NCBI GenBank assembly: GCA_900317565.1
Contig: ONHI01000008.1
Coordinates: forward strand, 1-39,383
Origin: an uncultured Eubacteriales bacterium
Lineage (GTDB): Bacteria; Bacillota; Clostridia; Christensenellales; Aristaeellaceae
Direction of reading: 5' to 3'
Length of the DNA: 39,383 bases
Part shown: piece after piece, positions 25,444-33,459 of the stretch
Layout of the letters: each line of letters starts with the position of its first letter
Numbering within the stretch: the stretch's first letter is position 1
Program-made: the position numbers and the translations under genes
Notes under the pieces: generated by a model
Seen by the model: only the letters and a program-made list of their open reading frames with translations
Database searches by the model: none
What the model was told of the DNA's origin: nothing

Positions 25444-26135
25444 TGTTTTTGCCCGAAATGCTGTTGTGGCTTGCGCAGAACGGCTGGCTGATGCTGCTGC
25501 ACCTCTCCGCCCGGACGTCCTTTCCGAAGCCGCTGGAGGCGGGGGAGGAGCAGGCGCTGGTGGAAGGGATGCTGGCGGGGGACGGCGAGGCCGCCGCGAA
25601 GCTGGTGGAGCACAACCTGCGGCTGGTGGCCCACATCGCCAAGAAGTACGTCCGGCCCGGCGTGGACCAGGACGACCTGATCTCGGTGGGCTCGCTGGGC
25701 CTGATCAAGGCGGTGCAGACCTTCCGGCCCGAGGCGGGGCGGCTCACCGCCTACGCCGCCCGCTGCATCGAGAACGAGATGCGGATGCTGTTCCGCGCGG
25801 ACAAGAAGAACCGCTGCCTCGTGCCGATGGGGGAGAGCCTGGGCCGGGACAAGGACGGCAACGAGATCCAGCTGAGCGAGCTGCTGGGCACCGAGCCGGA
25901 CATCGTGCCCGAGGCGGCGGAGACGGCCATAGAGTCCCGGCGGGCGCTGGCGCTGCTGGACAGCGCGCTGGACGACAGGGAGGCCCGGGTGGTGCGGCTG
26001 CGCTACGGGCTGGCGGACGGCGAGCCCTGGCCCCAGCACCGGGTGGCCGCGGCGCTGGGCATCTCCCGCAGCTACGTCTCCCGCATCGAGAAAAAGGCGC
26101 TGGAAAAGCTGCGCCGGGCGATGGAGGGCGACTGA
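25443..26135 (+). CDS. sigK: Sigma-70 family factor, SigK-type
   Basis: A 230-aa sigma factor whose order of motifs matches SigK, the late mother-cell sporulation sigma. An N-terminal hydrophobic pro-like segment (MFLPEMLLWLAQNGWLMLLHL) leads into SFPKPLEAGEEQ. Region 2 has HNLRLVAHIAKKYVRPGVDQDDLISVGSLG and YAARCIENEMRM. Region 4 ends in GISRSYVSRIEKKALEKL. The middle has the DKDGNEIQL phrase seen in SigK. The gene is continuous, with no skin-type element. AGGAGG precedes the ATG. It follows mltG by 58 bases. The match to SigK over SigE is by these phrases. Confidence 0.88.
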   Translation: MFLPEMLLWLAQNGWLMLLHLSARTSFPKPLEAGEEQALVEGMLAGDGEAAAKLVEHNLRLVAHIAKKYVRPGVDQDDLISVGSLGLIKAVQTFRPEAGRLTAYAARCIENEMRMLFRADKKNRCLVPMGESLGRDKDGNEIQLSELLGTEPDIVPEAAETAIESRRALALLDSALDDREARVVRLRYGLADGEPWPQHRVAAALGISRSYVSRIEKKALEKLRRAMEGD

Positions 26136-26141
26136 TTTTTC

Positions 26142-26170
26142 TTGACAAGTTCGCGGGAAAGCACTAAACT
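26142..26170 (+). promoter_or_regulatory. Promoter of the MazG-like gene
   Basis: A perfect TTGACA (26142-26147), 17-base spacer and TAAACT (26165-26170). It starts seven bases after the sigK stop, so the following genes have their own start of transcription with a leader of about 10 bases. Confidence 0.8.
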
Positions 26171-26186
26171 AACATAGGTGATATGT

Positions 26187-26567
26187 ATGAACGAAAGACC
26201 GGTTTCGACGATGAACGACGGCAACACCACGCTGAGCGAGCTGAAGGAGCAGGTGCACCAACTGTGCCTGCGCAAGGGCTGGGGCGTGGACGGGGTGCAG
26301 AATCCCCAGCACGTGGCCATGGCCATGACCGTGGAGATGAGCGAGCTGCTGGAGCACTTCCAGTGGCTGAACCCGGAGGACGTGGACGCCCTGCTGGCGG
26401 GCCGGGACCCGGAGCGACTGGCGATGATCGCCGAGGAATACGCCGATGTGATGATGTACGGCCTGCAGCTGATGCGGGCGCTGGGCGTCGACATCACCGG
26501 GCAGATCCTGCGCAAGATCGACATCGTGGACCATCGCCCGCCCAAGACCTACGACCCCGAGCGCTGA
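26187..26567 (+). CDS. MazG-like nucleotide pyrophosphohydrolase
   Basis: A 126-aa single MazG-type domain of the small dCTP/dNTP pyrophosphatase (RS21-C6-like) group, expected to hydrolyse non-canonical or excess nucleoside triphosphates. The metal-binding helices show EMSELLEHFQW near 50 and EEYADVMMY near 83. The ATG at 26187 is preferred, with GGTGAT upstream. A GTG at 26178 is in the ribosome binding site, and an internal ATG at 26211 has no such site. A promoter lies just upstream. An acetyltransferase gene follows 28 bases downstream. Confidence 0.88.
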   Translation: MNERPVSTMNDGNTTLSELKEQVHQLCLRKGWGVDGVQNPQHVAMAMTVEMSELLEHFQWLNPEDVDALLAGRDPERLAMIAEEYADVMMYGLQLMRALGVDITGQILRKIDIVDHRPPKTYDPER

Positions 26568-26595
26568 CGCGCCGATCGACAAGAGGTACAAACCC

Positions 26596-27408
26596 ATGAT
26601 GCTTCGACATTCCAGAGAACCCATCGACGGCCAGCCGGTGGAGAACACCTTCATCGCCGTGGACGAGCGCACGGGCAGCCGACTGGGCGCGTGCACGATA
26701 TTCTGCGACGACAACCCGGCGCTGTATCCCGCGCGGCCCCTGCAGGTGCGATTGCAGCTGGAGGGCAGCCCGATCCCCGACGCGCTGCTGGGCGCGGCGG
26801 TGGCCCGGGGCCGGGAGATCTGCAATTCCTCCGGCAAGTTCTGCCGCCTGTACACCCGCTGCGACCCGGACGACGCCGAGATGCTGGAGGCGCTGGCCCC
26901 CATGGGCTTCAAGGACAATGACGGGCTGGTGCAGCTGGAGCTGCGGCTGCCCTTTGAATACGACTACCGGCTGCCCGCCGGGTGCGTGGTGGTGAAGGAC
27001 GACCTCAGCGACCCGATGGAGCAGAAGTTCTTCCTGGAGCGCTACAACGAGCTGTACAACACCGACCACGACTTCGACTGGCTGCACAGCTACATCGACC
27101 GGGAGGGCTTCACCCGCATACTCACCGTTTCCCCCACGGGCATGGCGGGGGAGATACTGATCTGGCGGGAGAGCTACGCCGGCATCATCGGCTACATACA
27201 GACCAGCAAGCGCTGGCGGCGCATGGGCGTGGGCACCTGCATGCTGGGCCTGGCCTGCGAGGAATTCGAGCGCGCCCGGCTGTTCTGCGCCCAGGCCAAC
27301 GTCCGCGCCCGCATCCCCCACGTGCTGAAGCTGATGGAGAAGGTGGGCTTCAAGCAGACGGAGCTGCTGATGCGCTATCCCGGCGTGGACATCAACCCCT
27401 CGGACTGA
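26596..27408 (+). CDS. GNAT acetyltransferase, two-domain size
   Basis: A 270-aa protein whose C-terminal half has the GNAT acetyl-CoA loop (SKRWRRMGVGTCMLGLACEEF, near 208-228) and a later NVRARIPHVLKLMEKVGFKQTE motif. The first 130 residues look like a second, weaker GNAT-like half (PDALLGAAVARGREICNSS; ALAPMGFKDNDGLVQLEL). The substrate is unknown. AGAGGT precedes the ATG. Probably cotranscribed with the MazG-like gene. A 20-bp-arm hairpin follows. Confidence 0.85.
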   Translation: MMLRHSREPIDGQPVENTFIAVDERTGSRLGACTIFCDDNPALYPARPLQVRLQLEGSPIPDALLGAAVARGREICNSSGKFCRLYTRCDPDDAEMLEALAPMGFKDNDGLVQLELRLPFEYDYRLPAGCVVVKDDLSDPMEQKFFLERYNELYNTDHDFDWLHSYIDREGFTRILTVSPTGMAGEILIWRESYAGIIGYIQTSKRWRRMGVGTCMLGLACEEFERARLFCAQANVRARIPHVLKLMEKVGFKQTELLMRYPGVDINPSD

Positions 27409-27418
27409 CCTTCCCGTT

Positions 27419-27461
27419 GCATGAAACCCCCGATTTGCGAAGCAAATCGGGGGTTTCATGC
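27419..27461 (+). terminator. Hairpin with 20-bp perfect stem
   Basis: Arms 27419-27438 and 27442-27461 are perfect complements around GAA. It lies 11 bases after the acetyltransferase stop and 35 before the dapA start. Only GGGTTT follows internally, so termination would depend on stem strength alone. Confidence 0.7.
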
Positions 27462-27495
27462 GCATACGATGGAGCGTGGGAAGGGAGGCAGGCAC

Positions 27496-28383
27496 ATGCA
27501 CGGAAACCTGTTTTACGGCTGTGGGACGGCGCTGGTGACGCCGTTCAAGGGGAACCGCATCGACTTCGACGCGCTGGAGGCGCTGATCGACTGGCAGCTG
27601 GACAGCGGCGCGGACGCGCTGGTGGTGCTGGGGACCACGGGGGAGCCCTCCACGATCTCAGGCAGCGAGCGCCCGGCGATCATAGAGTGCGCCGCGGCCC
27701 GCTGCGCCCATCGGGCGCCGCTGATCGTGGGCACGGGCAGCAACGACACCCGGCGGGCCGTCGCCCAGTCGGAGCAGGCCCAGCGGCTGGGCGCGGACGC
27801 GCTGCTGGTGGTGACGCCCTACTACAACAGGGCCAGCCGCGCCGGGCTGATCGGCCATTACAACGCCGTGGCCGACGCGGTGGACATACCGATCATCATG
27901 TACAACGTGCCGGGGCGCACCGGCGTGAACCTGGACGCGGACACCGTGGCGGAGCTGGCGAAGCACCCGAACCTTTGCGCCGTGAAGGAGGCCTCCGGGA
28001 GCCTTCGCCAGATGACGGACCTGGCCCGGACCTGCGGCGACGGCGTGGCGGTGTACTGCGGCAACGACGACCAGGTGCCGCCCGCCATGGCGCTGGGGGC
28101 GCGGGGCGTGATCTCCGTGGCGGCGAACATCATCCCCGGGGCGATGCACGACATGGCCATGAGCGCGCTGAACGGCGACATGAAGCGCTGCCGGGAGGCA
28201 CAGGTGAAATACCTGCCGCTGATCCGGCGGCTGTTCGACGAGGTCAATCCCATCCCGGTGAAGGCCGCGCTGGCGATGCTGGGCCGGATCGAGGACACGC
28301 TGCGCCTGCCCCTCTGCCCGCTGGACGGCGAGAAGCGGGAGCAGCTGCGCAGGGAGCTGAAGCGGATGGAGCTCGTGCTGTGA
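27496..28383 (+). CDS. dapA: 4-hydroxy-tetrahydrodipicolinate synthase
   Basis: Condenses pyruvate with aspartate semialdehyde in the lysine/diaminopimelate pathway, which also leads to dipicolinate in spores. 295 aa, a standard DapA length. The motifs GCGTALVTPF, GTTGEPSTI near 43, the catalytic Tyr region YYNRASRAG near 111, YNVPGRTGVNL near 136 and the Schiff-base Lys in CAVKEASG near 163 are present. The ATG at 27496 has GGGAGG seven bases upstream; an in-frame ATG at 27421 lies inside the hairpin at 27419-27461 and is rejected. Its stop codon is within the hairpin at 28379-28427. Confidence 0.97.
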   Translation: MHGNLFYGCGTALVTPFKGNRIDFDALEALIDWQLDSGADALVVLGTTGEPSTISGSERPAIIECAAARCAHRAPLIVGTGSNDTRRAVAQSEQAQRLGADALLVVTPYYNRASRAGLIGHYNAVADAVDIPIIMYNVPGRTGVNLDADTVAELAKHPNLCAVKEASGSLRQMTDLARTCGDGVAVYCGNDDQVPPAMALGARGVISVAANIIPGAMHDMAMSALNGDMKRCREAQVKYLPLIRRLFDEVNPIPVKAALAMLGRIEDTLRLPLCPLDGEKREQLRRELKRMELVL

Positions 28384-28427
28384 CAGGAAGCGGCGAAGGC
28401 CCATGGCCCTCGCCGCTTCCTGTCACA
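28379..28427. terminator. Convergent hairpin spanning both stop codons
   Basis: Perfect 18-bp arms (28379-28396 and 28410-28427) with an inner GGCC/GGCC pair and a CAT loop. It includes the dapA TGA (28381-28383) and the TGA of the opposite-strand dprA-like gene (28423-28425). It can act for both transcripts. Confidence 0.8.
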
Positions 28428-29382
28428 GCATGTCAAATATGTTCAATTGCTGGGCCCTGGAGCTGCTCCAATGGCGGCTCATGTCGTCCAGCTCCGCGGC
28501 GGTCAGCCCGTTGAAGGGCACGGCCCCCTTGGCGATCAGCGGCTGGTTCCCGGGGTAGCCCGTCCAGGCGTAGATCCAGTCGCAGGTGCGGTTCTGCAGC
28601 GCGTCGCTCTCGCCCCGCCGCCCGTCGGTGTTGAATATGAAGGCGGCGTCGGCCATGGCGAACAGCAGCTTGTTCCGGGCGATGGCGTGGCTGACGGTGA
28701 ACGGGGCCTCGGGGTGCTCCGGCGACAGCACCGCCGCGCGCCCCTCGCCCACGAGCTGCGCGATGGTTTCGCCCTCCAGGTGCTCGCCCATGCCGCCGCC
28801 CAGTATGTCCACCAGGCTGCCGCCCCGCTCGACCACCAGCGAGGCCGCCAGCCGCGCCACGCCCGGTTCACCGCCGGTGATGACGGCGTAGCCCAGCCGC
28901 GCCGCGCCGTCCACCAGCGTGGCGATGATCTGCCGCGCCTCCGGCGTGGTGCGCACGCCGCTGATGCCGGCGATGGCGATGGCGGGGCCGTTCAGTATCT
29001 CCGCGTTGCCGCAGCGATACAGGAAGGGCGGCGCGGCGTCCTTCAGCTTGCGCTCCAGCCGCCGGGGGTATTCCTCGTCGTAGCGGGTGACGGCGTCGAT
29101 GCCCCGGCTCGCGAAGTCCTCCAGCGCGTAGCTCAGCTGCACGCCCCGGTGCATCAGCGTGAAGGCGCGATAGGCCTCCGCCTCGCTGATCCCCAGGTAG
29201 ATCATCAGCCCGCTGATGTCCACGTCCAGCAGCTTGCCGATGCCGCGGAATCGGGACGCCCGGGCGGCGGCCTCGAAGCGCCGGAACTCCTGGGTGCTCA
29301 GGGGCCGGGCGTATTCCTCCTTGTTCGGCGAGAGCGCCATGGTCAACAGCATCGCCGCGTAGGCGTCGTCGGTGTGGCCCAC
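28423..29382 (-). CDS. Divergent DprA/Smf-like protein
   Basis: A 319-aa protein with a helical N-terminal part (about 1-125: helix-hairpin-helix-like, GIDAVTRYDEEYPRRL and APPFLYRCGN just before the Rossmann fold) and a DprA-type Rossmann domain from about 140. DprA loads RecA on incoming DNA in transformation. Here the usual GSR motif reads GISGVRTT, the SGLAxGID motif reads GGEPGVA, and the RNRIIAGLSD segment reads ARNKLLFAMAD. The family is recognisable but altered, and there is no C-terminal winged helix. The start is GTG 29382, with AAGGAGG nine bases upstream; upstream in-frame codons lie before the promoter at 29420-29448. Neither topA nor rnhB, frequent dprA neighbours, is beside it. 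Confidence 0.8.
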   Translation of the reverse strand: MGHTDDAYAAMLLTMALSPNKEEYARPLSTQEFRRFEAAARASRFRGIGKLLDVDISGLMIYLGISEAEAYRAFTLMHRGVQLSYALEDFASRGIDAVTRYDEEYPRRLERKLKDAAPPFLYRCGNAEILNGPAIAIAGISGVRTTPEARQIIATLVDGAARLGYAVITGGEPGVARLAASLVVERGGSLVDILGGGMGEHLEGETIAQLVGEGRAAVLSPEHPEAPFTVSHAIARNKLLFAMADAAFIFNTDGRRGESDALQNRTCDWIYAWTGYPGNQPLIAKGAVPFNGLTAAELDDMSRHWSSSRAQQLNIFDML

Positions 29383-29419
29383 GGATACGCGCCTCCTTCT
29401 GCATGTAATCCCTTCGATT

Positions 29420-29448
29420 ATTCTAGCATGGATGGGCGGATTTTGCAA
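29420..29448 (-). promoter_or_regulatory. Promoter of the DprA-like gene
   Basis: Minus strand TTGCAA (29448-29443), 17-base spacer, TAGAAT (29425-29420) preceded by TGC. It supports the GTG start at 29382. Confidence 0.75.
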
Positions 29449-29528
29449 GTTTGCGCGGCGGCTCCGCGTCGGGCTTCGGCCCGCGACCGCCATTTGCGGG
29501 CGGGAGGGGTCCAATTGTGATTCTGTGG

Positions 29529-29557
29529 TTGCGATGCGCCGGAAATCGTGCTATAAT
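29529..29557 (+). promoter_or_regulatory. Promoter of the yybS-rplI-dnaB unit
   Basis: TTGCGA (29529-29534), 17-base spacer, perfect TATAAT (29552-29557) with a TGC extension. Confidence 0.75.
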
Positions 29558-29590
29558 ATATACTGTATTATTATATTCGGAGGCATGATC

Positions 29591-30682
29591 TTGGATTCCA
29601 AACCGTTTGTTCCCGTTCCGGCGGGCAGGATCGCGGGCGGCGCGGTGCTGGGCATCGTCGTCGGCGCGCTGCTGCCCATCATCGGGGTGCTGCAAATATC
29701 GATGCTGGTGCCGGTGCTGATGCTGGGCGGCATACTGGCCGTGCACATGAAGGCCTGGTCCGGCTGGATCCCCGCCGGGGCGCTGCTGGCGGCGGGGCTC
29801 GGCTCCACCGCGTACTTCCTGGGGCCGAGCGTGATGCTGATGCTGGCCGTGGCGGCGGTGCTGCCCGCGCTGTACGTGATGCGGGGCGTCGCGGCGAAGC
29901 GGCCCTTCTTCGAGCAGCTGCGCGGCGGCATACTGGCCTTTGGCGCGGGACTGGTGGCGGCAATGCTGATTGCCTATGCCAGCTTCGGCGGCGGCATGGT
30001 GGCGCAGTTCGTCAACATACTGCGCGCGGAGTACGACCGCATGCCGGACGCCGCGCTGATGCCGCTGGTGGAGTGGGCCAATTCGGCGCTGGCCATCGGC
30101 GGCGCGACGGGCATGCCTGCCTTCACGGTGCAGATGTTCCGGGCGGAGCTGACCGGCATACTGGACCTGATGCAGCAGACCTACGCCCAGACGCTGCCGG
30201 GCACGCTGCTGTCCGGGGCGCTGCTCTCCGGCGTGCTGTCGGTGCTCTGGGGCAACTGGACCATGGCCCGCCAGGGCCGCGCCACCAACGAGAGCTTCGT
30301 GGGCATGAGCCAGTGGTTCATGCCGGGGCAGATCGCGCTGGGCGCGGCGGGGCTGTGGCTGGCGGGCATGCTGCTGGCCTACAGCAGCTACAGCGCCGGG
30401 ACCACGGTGTATCTCACCATCTGCCAGCTGGCCGGGGCGGCCTTCGCCATACAGGCGCTGGCGGCGCTGGACCGGCGGATGTTCCGCTCGGGGCGCAGCC
30501 TGACCCGGCGCAAGGTGCTGATCGGGCTGCTGGCCGTGGCGGGGCTGCTGATGCGCGGGCTGGGCTCGCTGCTGGCCTACGTGGGCGCGGCGTCGGCGCT
30601 GTTCGGCTCCCGCGGCGCGATACGGCAGTGGATCCAGCGCAGGCAAGACGACCAATCGGATCGGGACGATCCTGACGAATAG
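29591..30682 (+). CDS. YybS-like membrane protein (DUF2232)
   Basis: A 363-aa protein with about eight hydrophobic segments, the size and layout of YybS (DUF2232). The role is unknown in any species I can name. The order yybS, rplI, dnaB matches Bacillus, which supports the call. The start is placed at TTG 29591, since GGAGG (29579-29583) is seven bases before it and only one base before the ATG at 29585. The C-terminus is hydrophilic (RRQDDQSDRDDPDE). rplI starts 12 bases after its stop. The gdpP gene that usually lies between yybS and rplI is missing. Confidence 0.82.
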   Translation: MDSKPFVPVPAGRIAGGAVLGIVVGALLPIIGVLQISMLVPVLMLGGILAVHMKAWSGWIPAGALLAAGLGSTAYFLGPSVMLMLAVAAVLPALYVMRGVAAKRPFFEQLRGGILAFGAGLVAAMLIAYASFGGGMVAQFVNILRAEYDRMPDAALMPLVEWANSALAIGGATGMPAFTVQMFRAELTGILDLMQQTYAQTLPGTLLSGALLSGVLSVLWGNWTMARQGRATNESFVGMSQWFMPGQIALGAAGLWLAGMLLAYSSYSAGTTVYLTICQLAGAAFAIQALAALDRRMFRSGRSLTRRKVLIGLLAVAGLLMRGLGSLLAYVGAASALFGSRGAIRQWIQRRQDDQSDRDDPDE

Positions 30683-30694
30683 GAGGCAATCGCT

Positions 30695-31147
30695 ATGAAG
30701 GTTATCCTGCTACAGGACATCAAGGGCACGGGCAAGAAGGACCAGATCCTGGAGATCTCCGACGGCTACGCCCGCAATTATCTGCTGCCCCGGAAGATGG
30801 CGAAGGAGGCCACCGCCGAGGCGCTGAATTCCCTGGAGAAGGCCCGCGGCGCGGACAGGCACCGCGAGGAGGTGCGCAAGCAGACCGCCGAGCAGAAGGC
30901 CCGGGAGCTCAAGGGCAAGGTCATCCAGCTGGAGGTCAAGGGCGGCGAGAACGGCAAGCTGTACGGCTCCGTGACCAACGACCAGATCGCCACCGCCCTC
31001 AAGGCCCAGCACGGCATCGAGGTGGACAAGCGCAAGCTGGAGCAGGAGGAGCCCATCAAGGCCGCCGGCCAGTCCTTCGTGACGCTGAAGCTGTATCCCG
31101 GCATCTCCACCCGCATGATCGTGAACGTGAAGATCGCGGGGAAATGA
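30695..31147 (+). CDS. rplI: 50S ribosomal protein L9
   Basis: 150 aa, full length. The N-terminal MKVILLQDIKGTGKKDQILEISDGYARNYLLPRKMA is the L9 signature, followed by the long central helix (about 40-75) and the C-terminal domain with GGENGKLYGSVTNDQIA. AGGAGG precedes the ATG at 30695. The TGA stop is the first part of the heptamer array's shared sequence at 31145-31165. Confidence 0.98.
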   Translation: MKVILLQDIKGTGKKDQILEISDGYARNYLLPRKMAKEATAEALNSLEKARGADRHREEVRKQTAEQKARELKGKVIQLEVKGGENGKLYGSVTNDQIATALKAQHGIEVDKRKLEQEEPIKAAGQSFVTLKLYPGISTRMIVNVKIAGK

Positions 31148-31265
31148 GGCAATAGGCATTAGGCATCAGGCATTAGGGAATGAGGCATTAGGGGAATGAG
31201 GCATTAGGCATTAGGCATCAGGGATTAGGGGAATGAGGCATTAGGCATTAGGCAGTAGGCATTAG
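31148..31265 (+). repeat. Heptamer tandem array directly after the rplI stop codon
   Basis: About 118 bp of GGCATTA-type units (GGCATTA, GGCATCA, GGCAGTA) broken by GGGAATGA-type 8-mers. The start, GGCAATAGGCATTAGGCA, is the same as after the penicillin-binding protein gene, and both follow TGA directly. There is no gene here. Confidence 0.95.
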
Positions 31266-31277
31266 TCGGGATGCATG

Positions 31278-31342
31278 GAATCCCCAAAAGCCTTCCCCTA
31301 TGGGGAAGGTGGATCGGCGAAGCCGAGACGGAAGAGGTCTTT
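31278..31342 (+). repeat. Repeat family B copy before dnaB
   Basis: Has GGAATCCCCAAAAGCCTTCC in common with 14261-14280, then the CTTCCCC/GGGGAAG hairpin, a variable second hairpin (TCGGCGAAGCCGA) and GGAAGAGGT. The second hairpin differs from other copies but is still paired. A second GGAAGAGGT lies at 31374-31382. Confidence 0.85.
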
Positions 31343-31423
31343 TACCGCCTGAAACCGAGGCAGCAGCCGCTGACGGAAGAGGTCCCCGTCCGACAGGAAT
31401 CCCCGTACAGAAGAGGAACGATC

Positions 31424-32791
31424 ATGGAACAGTACATACCGCAGCCGGAGCTGGCGCGCACGCCGCCGAACCATCCGGAATCGGAGCGCAGCGTGTTGGG
31501 CGCGATGCTCCGGTCCCGCCAGGCGGCGCAGATCGGCATCGAGAGCCTGCGCCCGGACGATTTCTATGACCCGGCCAACCGGGAGATATTCGCCGCCATG
31601 GTGACCATGGCGGCCGAATCGCGTCCCATCGACCTGGTCACGCTGGACGAGGAGCTGACCCGGCGGGGCAGGCTGGACGCCATCGGCGGCGCGGCCTACC
31701 TGATCGAGCTGAGCCAGGGCGTGCCTTCCGCCGCGAACATACAGGCCTACATCCGCATCGTGGACGAAAAGGCCACGCTGCGCCGCCTGATCGCCGCCGC
31801 GGACCGCATATTGCAGGAGAGCTACGCCGGCCAAAAGGAGAACCAGGAGATCCTGGAGGACGCGGAAAAGGCCATCTACGACATCACCATGCGCAAGGGC
31901 GGCGAGGAGCTGCAGCCCATACAGCCCGTGCTCATCAGCACCTTTGAAAAGATCGAGCAGCTGGTGAAGAACCACGGCAGGATCGAAGGCGTGCCCACCG
32001 GCTACACCGAGCTGGACGACATGCTCACGGGCCTGCACCCGGGCGAGCTGGTGCTGGTGGCCGGGCGTCCCGCCATGGGCAAGACCAGCATCGGCATGAA
32101 TTTCGTGGAAAACGCCGCCATCCGCGCGGGTAAGAAGGCCGCGGTGTTCTCGCTGGAGATGCCCGCGGAGCAGCTGGCCATGCGCATGCTGTGCACCGAG
32201 GCCCGCGTGGACATGCAGAAGGTGCGCCGCGGGGCCATCGACGACGACGAGTGGGGCAAGCTGGCGGACGCGCTGGTGAGCATCGGCCCGGCCTCCATCT
32301 ACGTGGACTGTACCCCGGGCATCACCGTGCCGGAGGTGCGCTCCAAGGCCCGCAGGCTCCAGCTGGAGCACGGGCTGGACGTGATCATGATCGACTATCT
32401 GTCGCTGATGTCCGCCACGGGCAAGACCGGCAGCCGCCAGGAGGAGGTCTCCCAGATCTCCCGCACGCTGAAGGGCCTGGCGCTGGAGCTGGGCGTGCCC
32501 GTCATCGCGCTGCAGCAGCTCTCCCGCGCCCCCACGGGCCGCGCGAACCACAGGCCGATGCTCTCGGACATCCGCGAATCCGGCGCCATCGAGCAGGACG
32601 CCGACGTGGTCATGTTCATCCACCGCGAGGATTACTACGACCCGGAGACACCGGAGAAGAACATCGCGGAGCTGATCATCGCCAAGCAGCGCAACGGCTC
32701 TCTGGGCACGGTGAAGCTGGGCTGGAAGGGCGAGTTCACCTGGTTCATGGATCTGTCGCCCCGGGCGAAGGAAGCGATCCCCGCGGAGTGA
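31424..32791 (+). CDS. dnaB: Replicative DNA helicase DnaB
   Basis: Hexameric 5'-3' helicase of the replication fork (DnaC in Bacillus naming). 455 aa: an N-terminal helical domain with PPNHPESERSVLGAML and NREIFAAM, a linker, and the RecA-like domain with GRPAMGKTS near 221-229, FSLEMPAEQLAMRM near 246, IDYLSLM near 323 and the DIRESGAIEQDADVV segment near 381. The ATG at 31424 has GAGGA upstream; the in-frame open stretch back to 31271 is only repeat family B and is rejected. It follows rplI across the repeat-filled gap. Confidence 0.97.
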   Translation: MEQYIPQPELARTPPNHPESERSVLGAMLRSRQAAQIGIESLRPDDFYDPANREIFAAMVTMAAESRPIDLVTLDEELTRRGRLDAIGGAAYLIELSQGVPSAANIQAYIRIVDEKATLRRLIAAADRILQESYAGQKENQEILEDAEKAIYDITMRKGGEELQPIQPVLISTFEKIEQLVKNHGRIEGVPTGYTELDDMLTGLHPGELVLVAGRPAMGKTSIGMNFVENAAIRAGKKAAVFSLEMPAEQLAMRMLCTEARVDMQKVRRGAIDDDEWGKLADALVSIGPASIYVDCTPGITVPEVRSKARRLQLEHGLDVIMIDYLSLMSATGKTGSRQEEVSQISRTLKGLALELGVPVIALQQLSRAPTGRANHRPMLSDIRESGAIEQDADVVMFIHREDYYDPETPEKNIAELIIAKQRNGSLGTVKLGWKGEFTWFMDLSPRAKEAIPAE

Positions 32792-32801
32792 TATCCGCCC
32801 G

Positions 32802-33362
32802 TCAAAGCCCTGTGAGCTTCCCGTTCAGCTTCCTGTAGATCACCGCCATGAAGGGCTCGTCCCGGTTGTCGGCGGCCTCCTCCAGGGGCAGCCAGGCCAC
32901 GGCGCTGTTCTCGTCGGCCTTGCTGTGGATCGACTGGCCGTCGTCGGCGGTCAGCAGATAGGTGACGTTCAGGTGCAGATGGGCCGACACGAATTGCCCG
33001 CGCTTCACGTGGGCGTTCACCGGCAACACCTCGATGGAGTAGATCTCCGGGCGCACCGGCTCGATATGGGCGATGCCGGTCTCCTCCCGGGCCTCCCGCA
33101 GCGCCACGGCCAGCAGGTCGGCCTCGCCGTCCGCGTGGCCGCCGGTCCAGGCCCAGGTGCGGTATATGTTGTGCCACGCCATCAGCGCCCGGGTGCGGTC
33201 CTGGTTCACGATCCAGGACGAGGCGGTGAAGTGGGCAAAGGGATTGTCCCGGGTCAGGGGCGAATCCAGCCGGTCGATGGCGTACAGCAGCATTTGCCGG
33301 TCCTGCGCCTCCTGCGCGTCGCAGGGCGCATACCTTTCGATCGCCTTTCGCAGCATTTCCAT
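32802..33362 (-). CDS. Nudix hydrolase
   Basis: A 186-aa Nudix-family pyrophosphohydrolase. The Nudix box reads G-x5-E-x7-REARETG-type (GGHADGEADLLAVALREAREETGI, written here in parts: GGHADGEAD, then LREAREETGI), near 90-113, with all box residues in place. The substrate is not evident. The start at ATG 33362 has GAGGGA just upstream and a promoter at 33399-33427; an in-frame ATG at 33476 lies upstream of that promoter. It converges on dnaB with a 10-base gap and no visible terminator. Confidence 0.9.
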   Translation of the reverse strand: MEMLRKAIERYAPCDAQEAQDRQMLLYAIDRLDSPLTRDNPFAHFTASSWIVNQDRTRALMAWHNIYRTWAWTGGHADGEADLLAVALREAREETGIAHIEPVRPEIYSIEVLPVNAHVKRGQFVSAHLHLNVTYLLTADDGQSIHSKADENSAVAWLPLEEAADNRDEPFMAVIYRKLNGKLTGL

Positions 33363-33398
33363 GATGTTCCCTCGCTTTCCGTTACGCGGTATGGGCCC

Positions 33399-33427
33399 AG
33401 TATACCCCGCCCGCCCGCGCCGCGCAA
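33399..33427 (-). promoter_or_regulatory. Promoter of the nudix gene
   Basis: Minus strand TTGCGC (33427-33422), 17-base spacer, TATACT (33404-33399), about 37 bases before the ATG at 33362. Confidence 0.6.
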
Positions 33428-33459
33428 GCACGATTCTGTCAATACACGGAGGTTTCAGC

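Noticed and set aside
27421..27495. Longer dapA start at ATG 27421
   Set aside because: That ATG lies inside a perfect hairpin without a ribosome binding site; ATG 27496 has GGGAGG and gives the standard DapA N-terminus.
31148..31265. Possible CRISPR array
   Set aside because: Units are 7-8 bp with no spacers and no cas genes nearby.
31271..31423. N-terminal extension of dnaB by 51 codons
   Set aside because: It is a translation of repeat family B. The ATG at 31424 has a ribosome binding site and gives the normal DnaB N-terminus.
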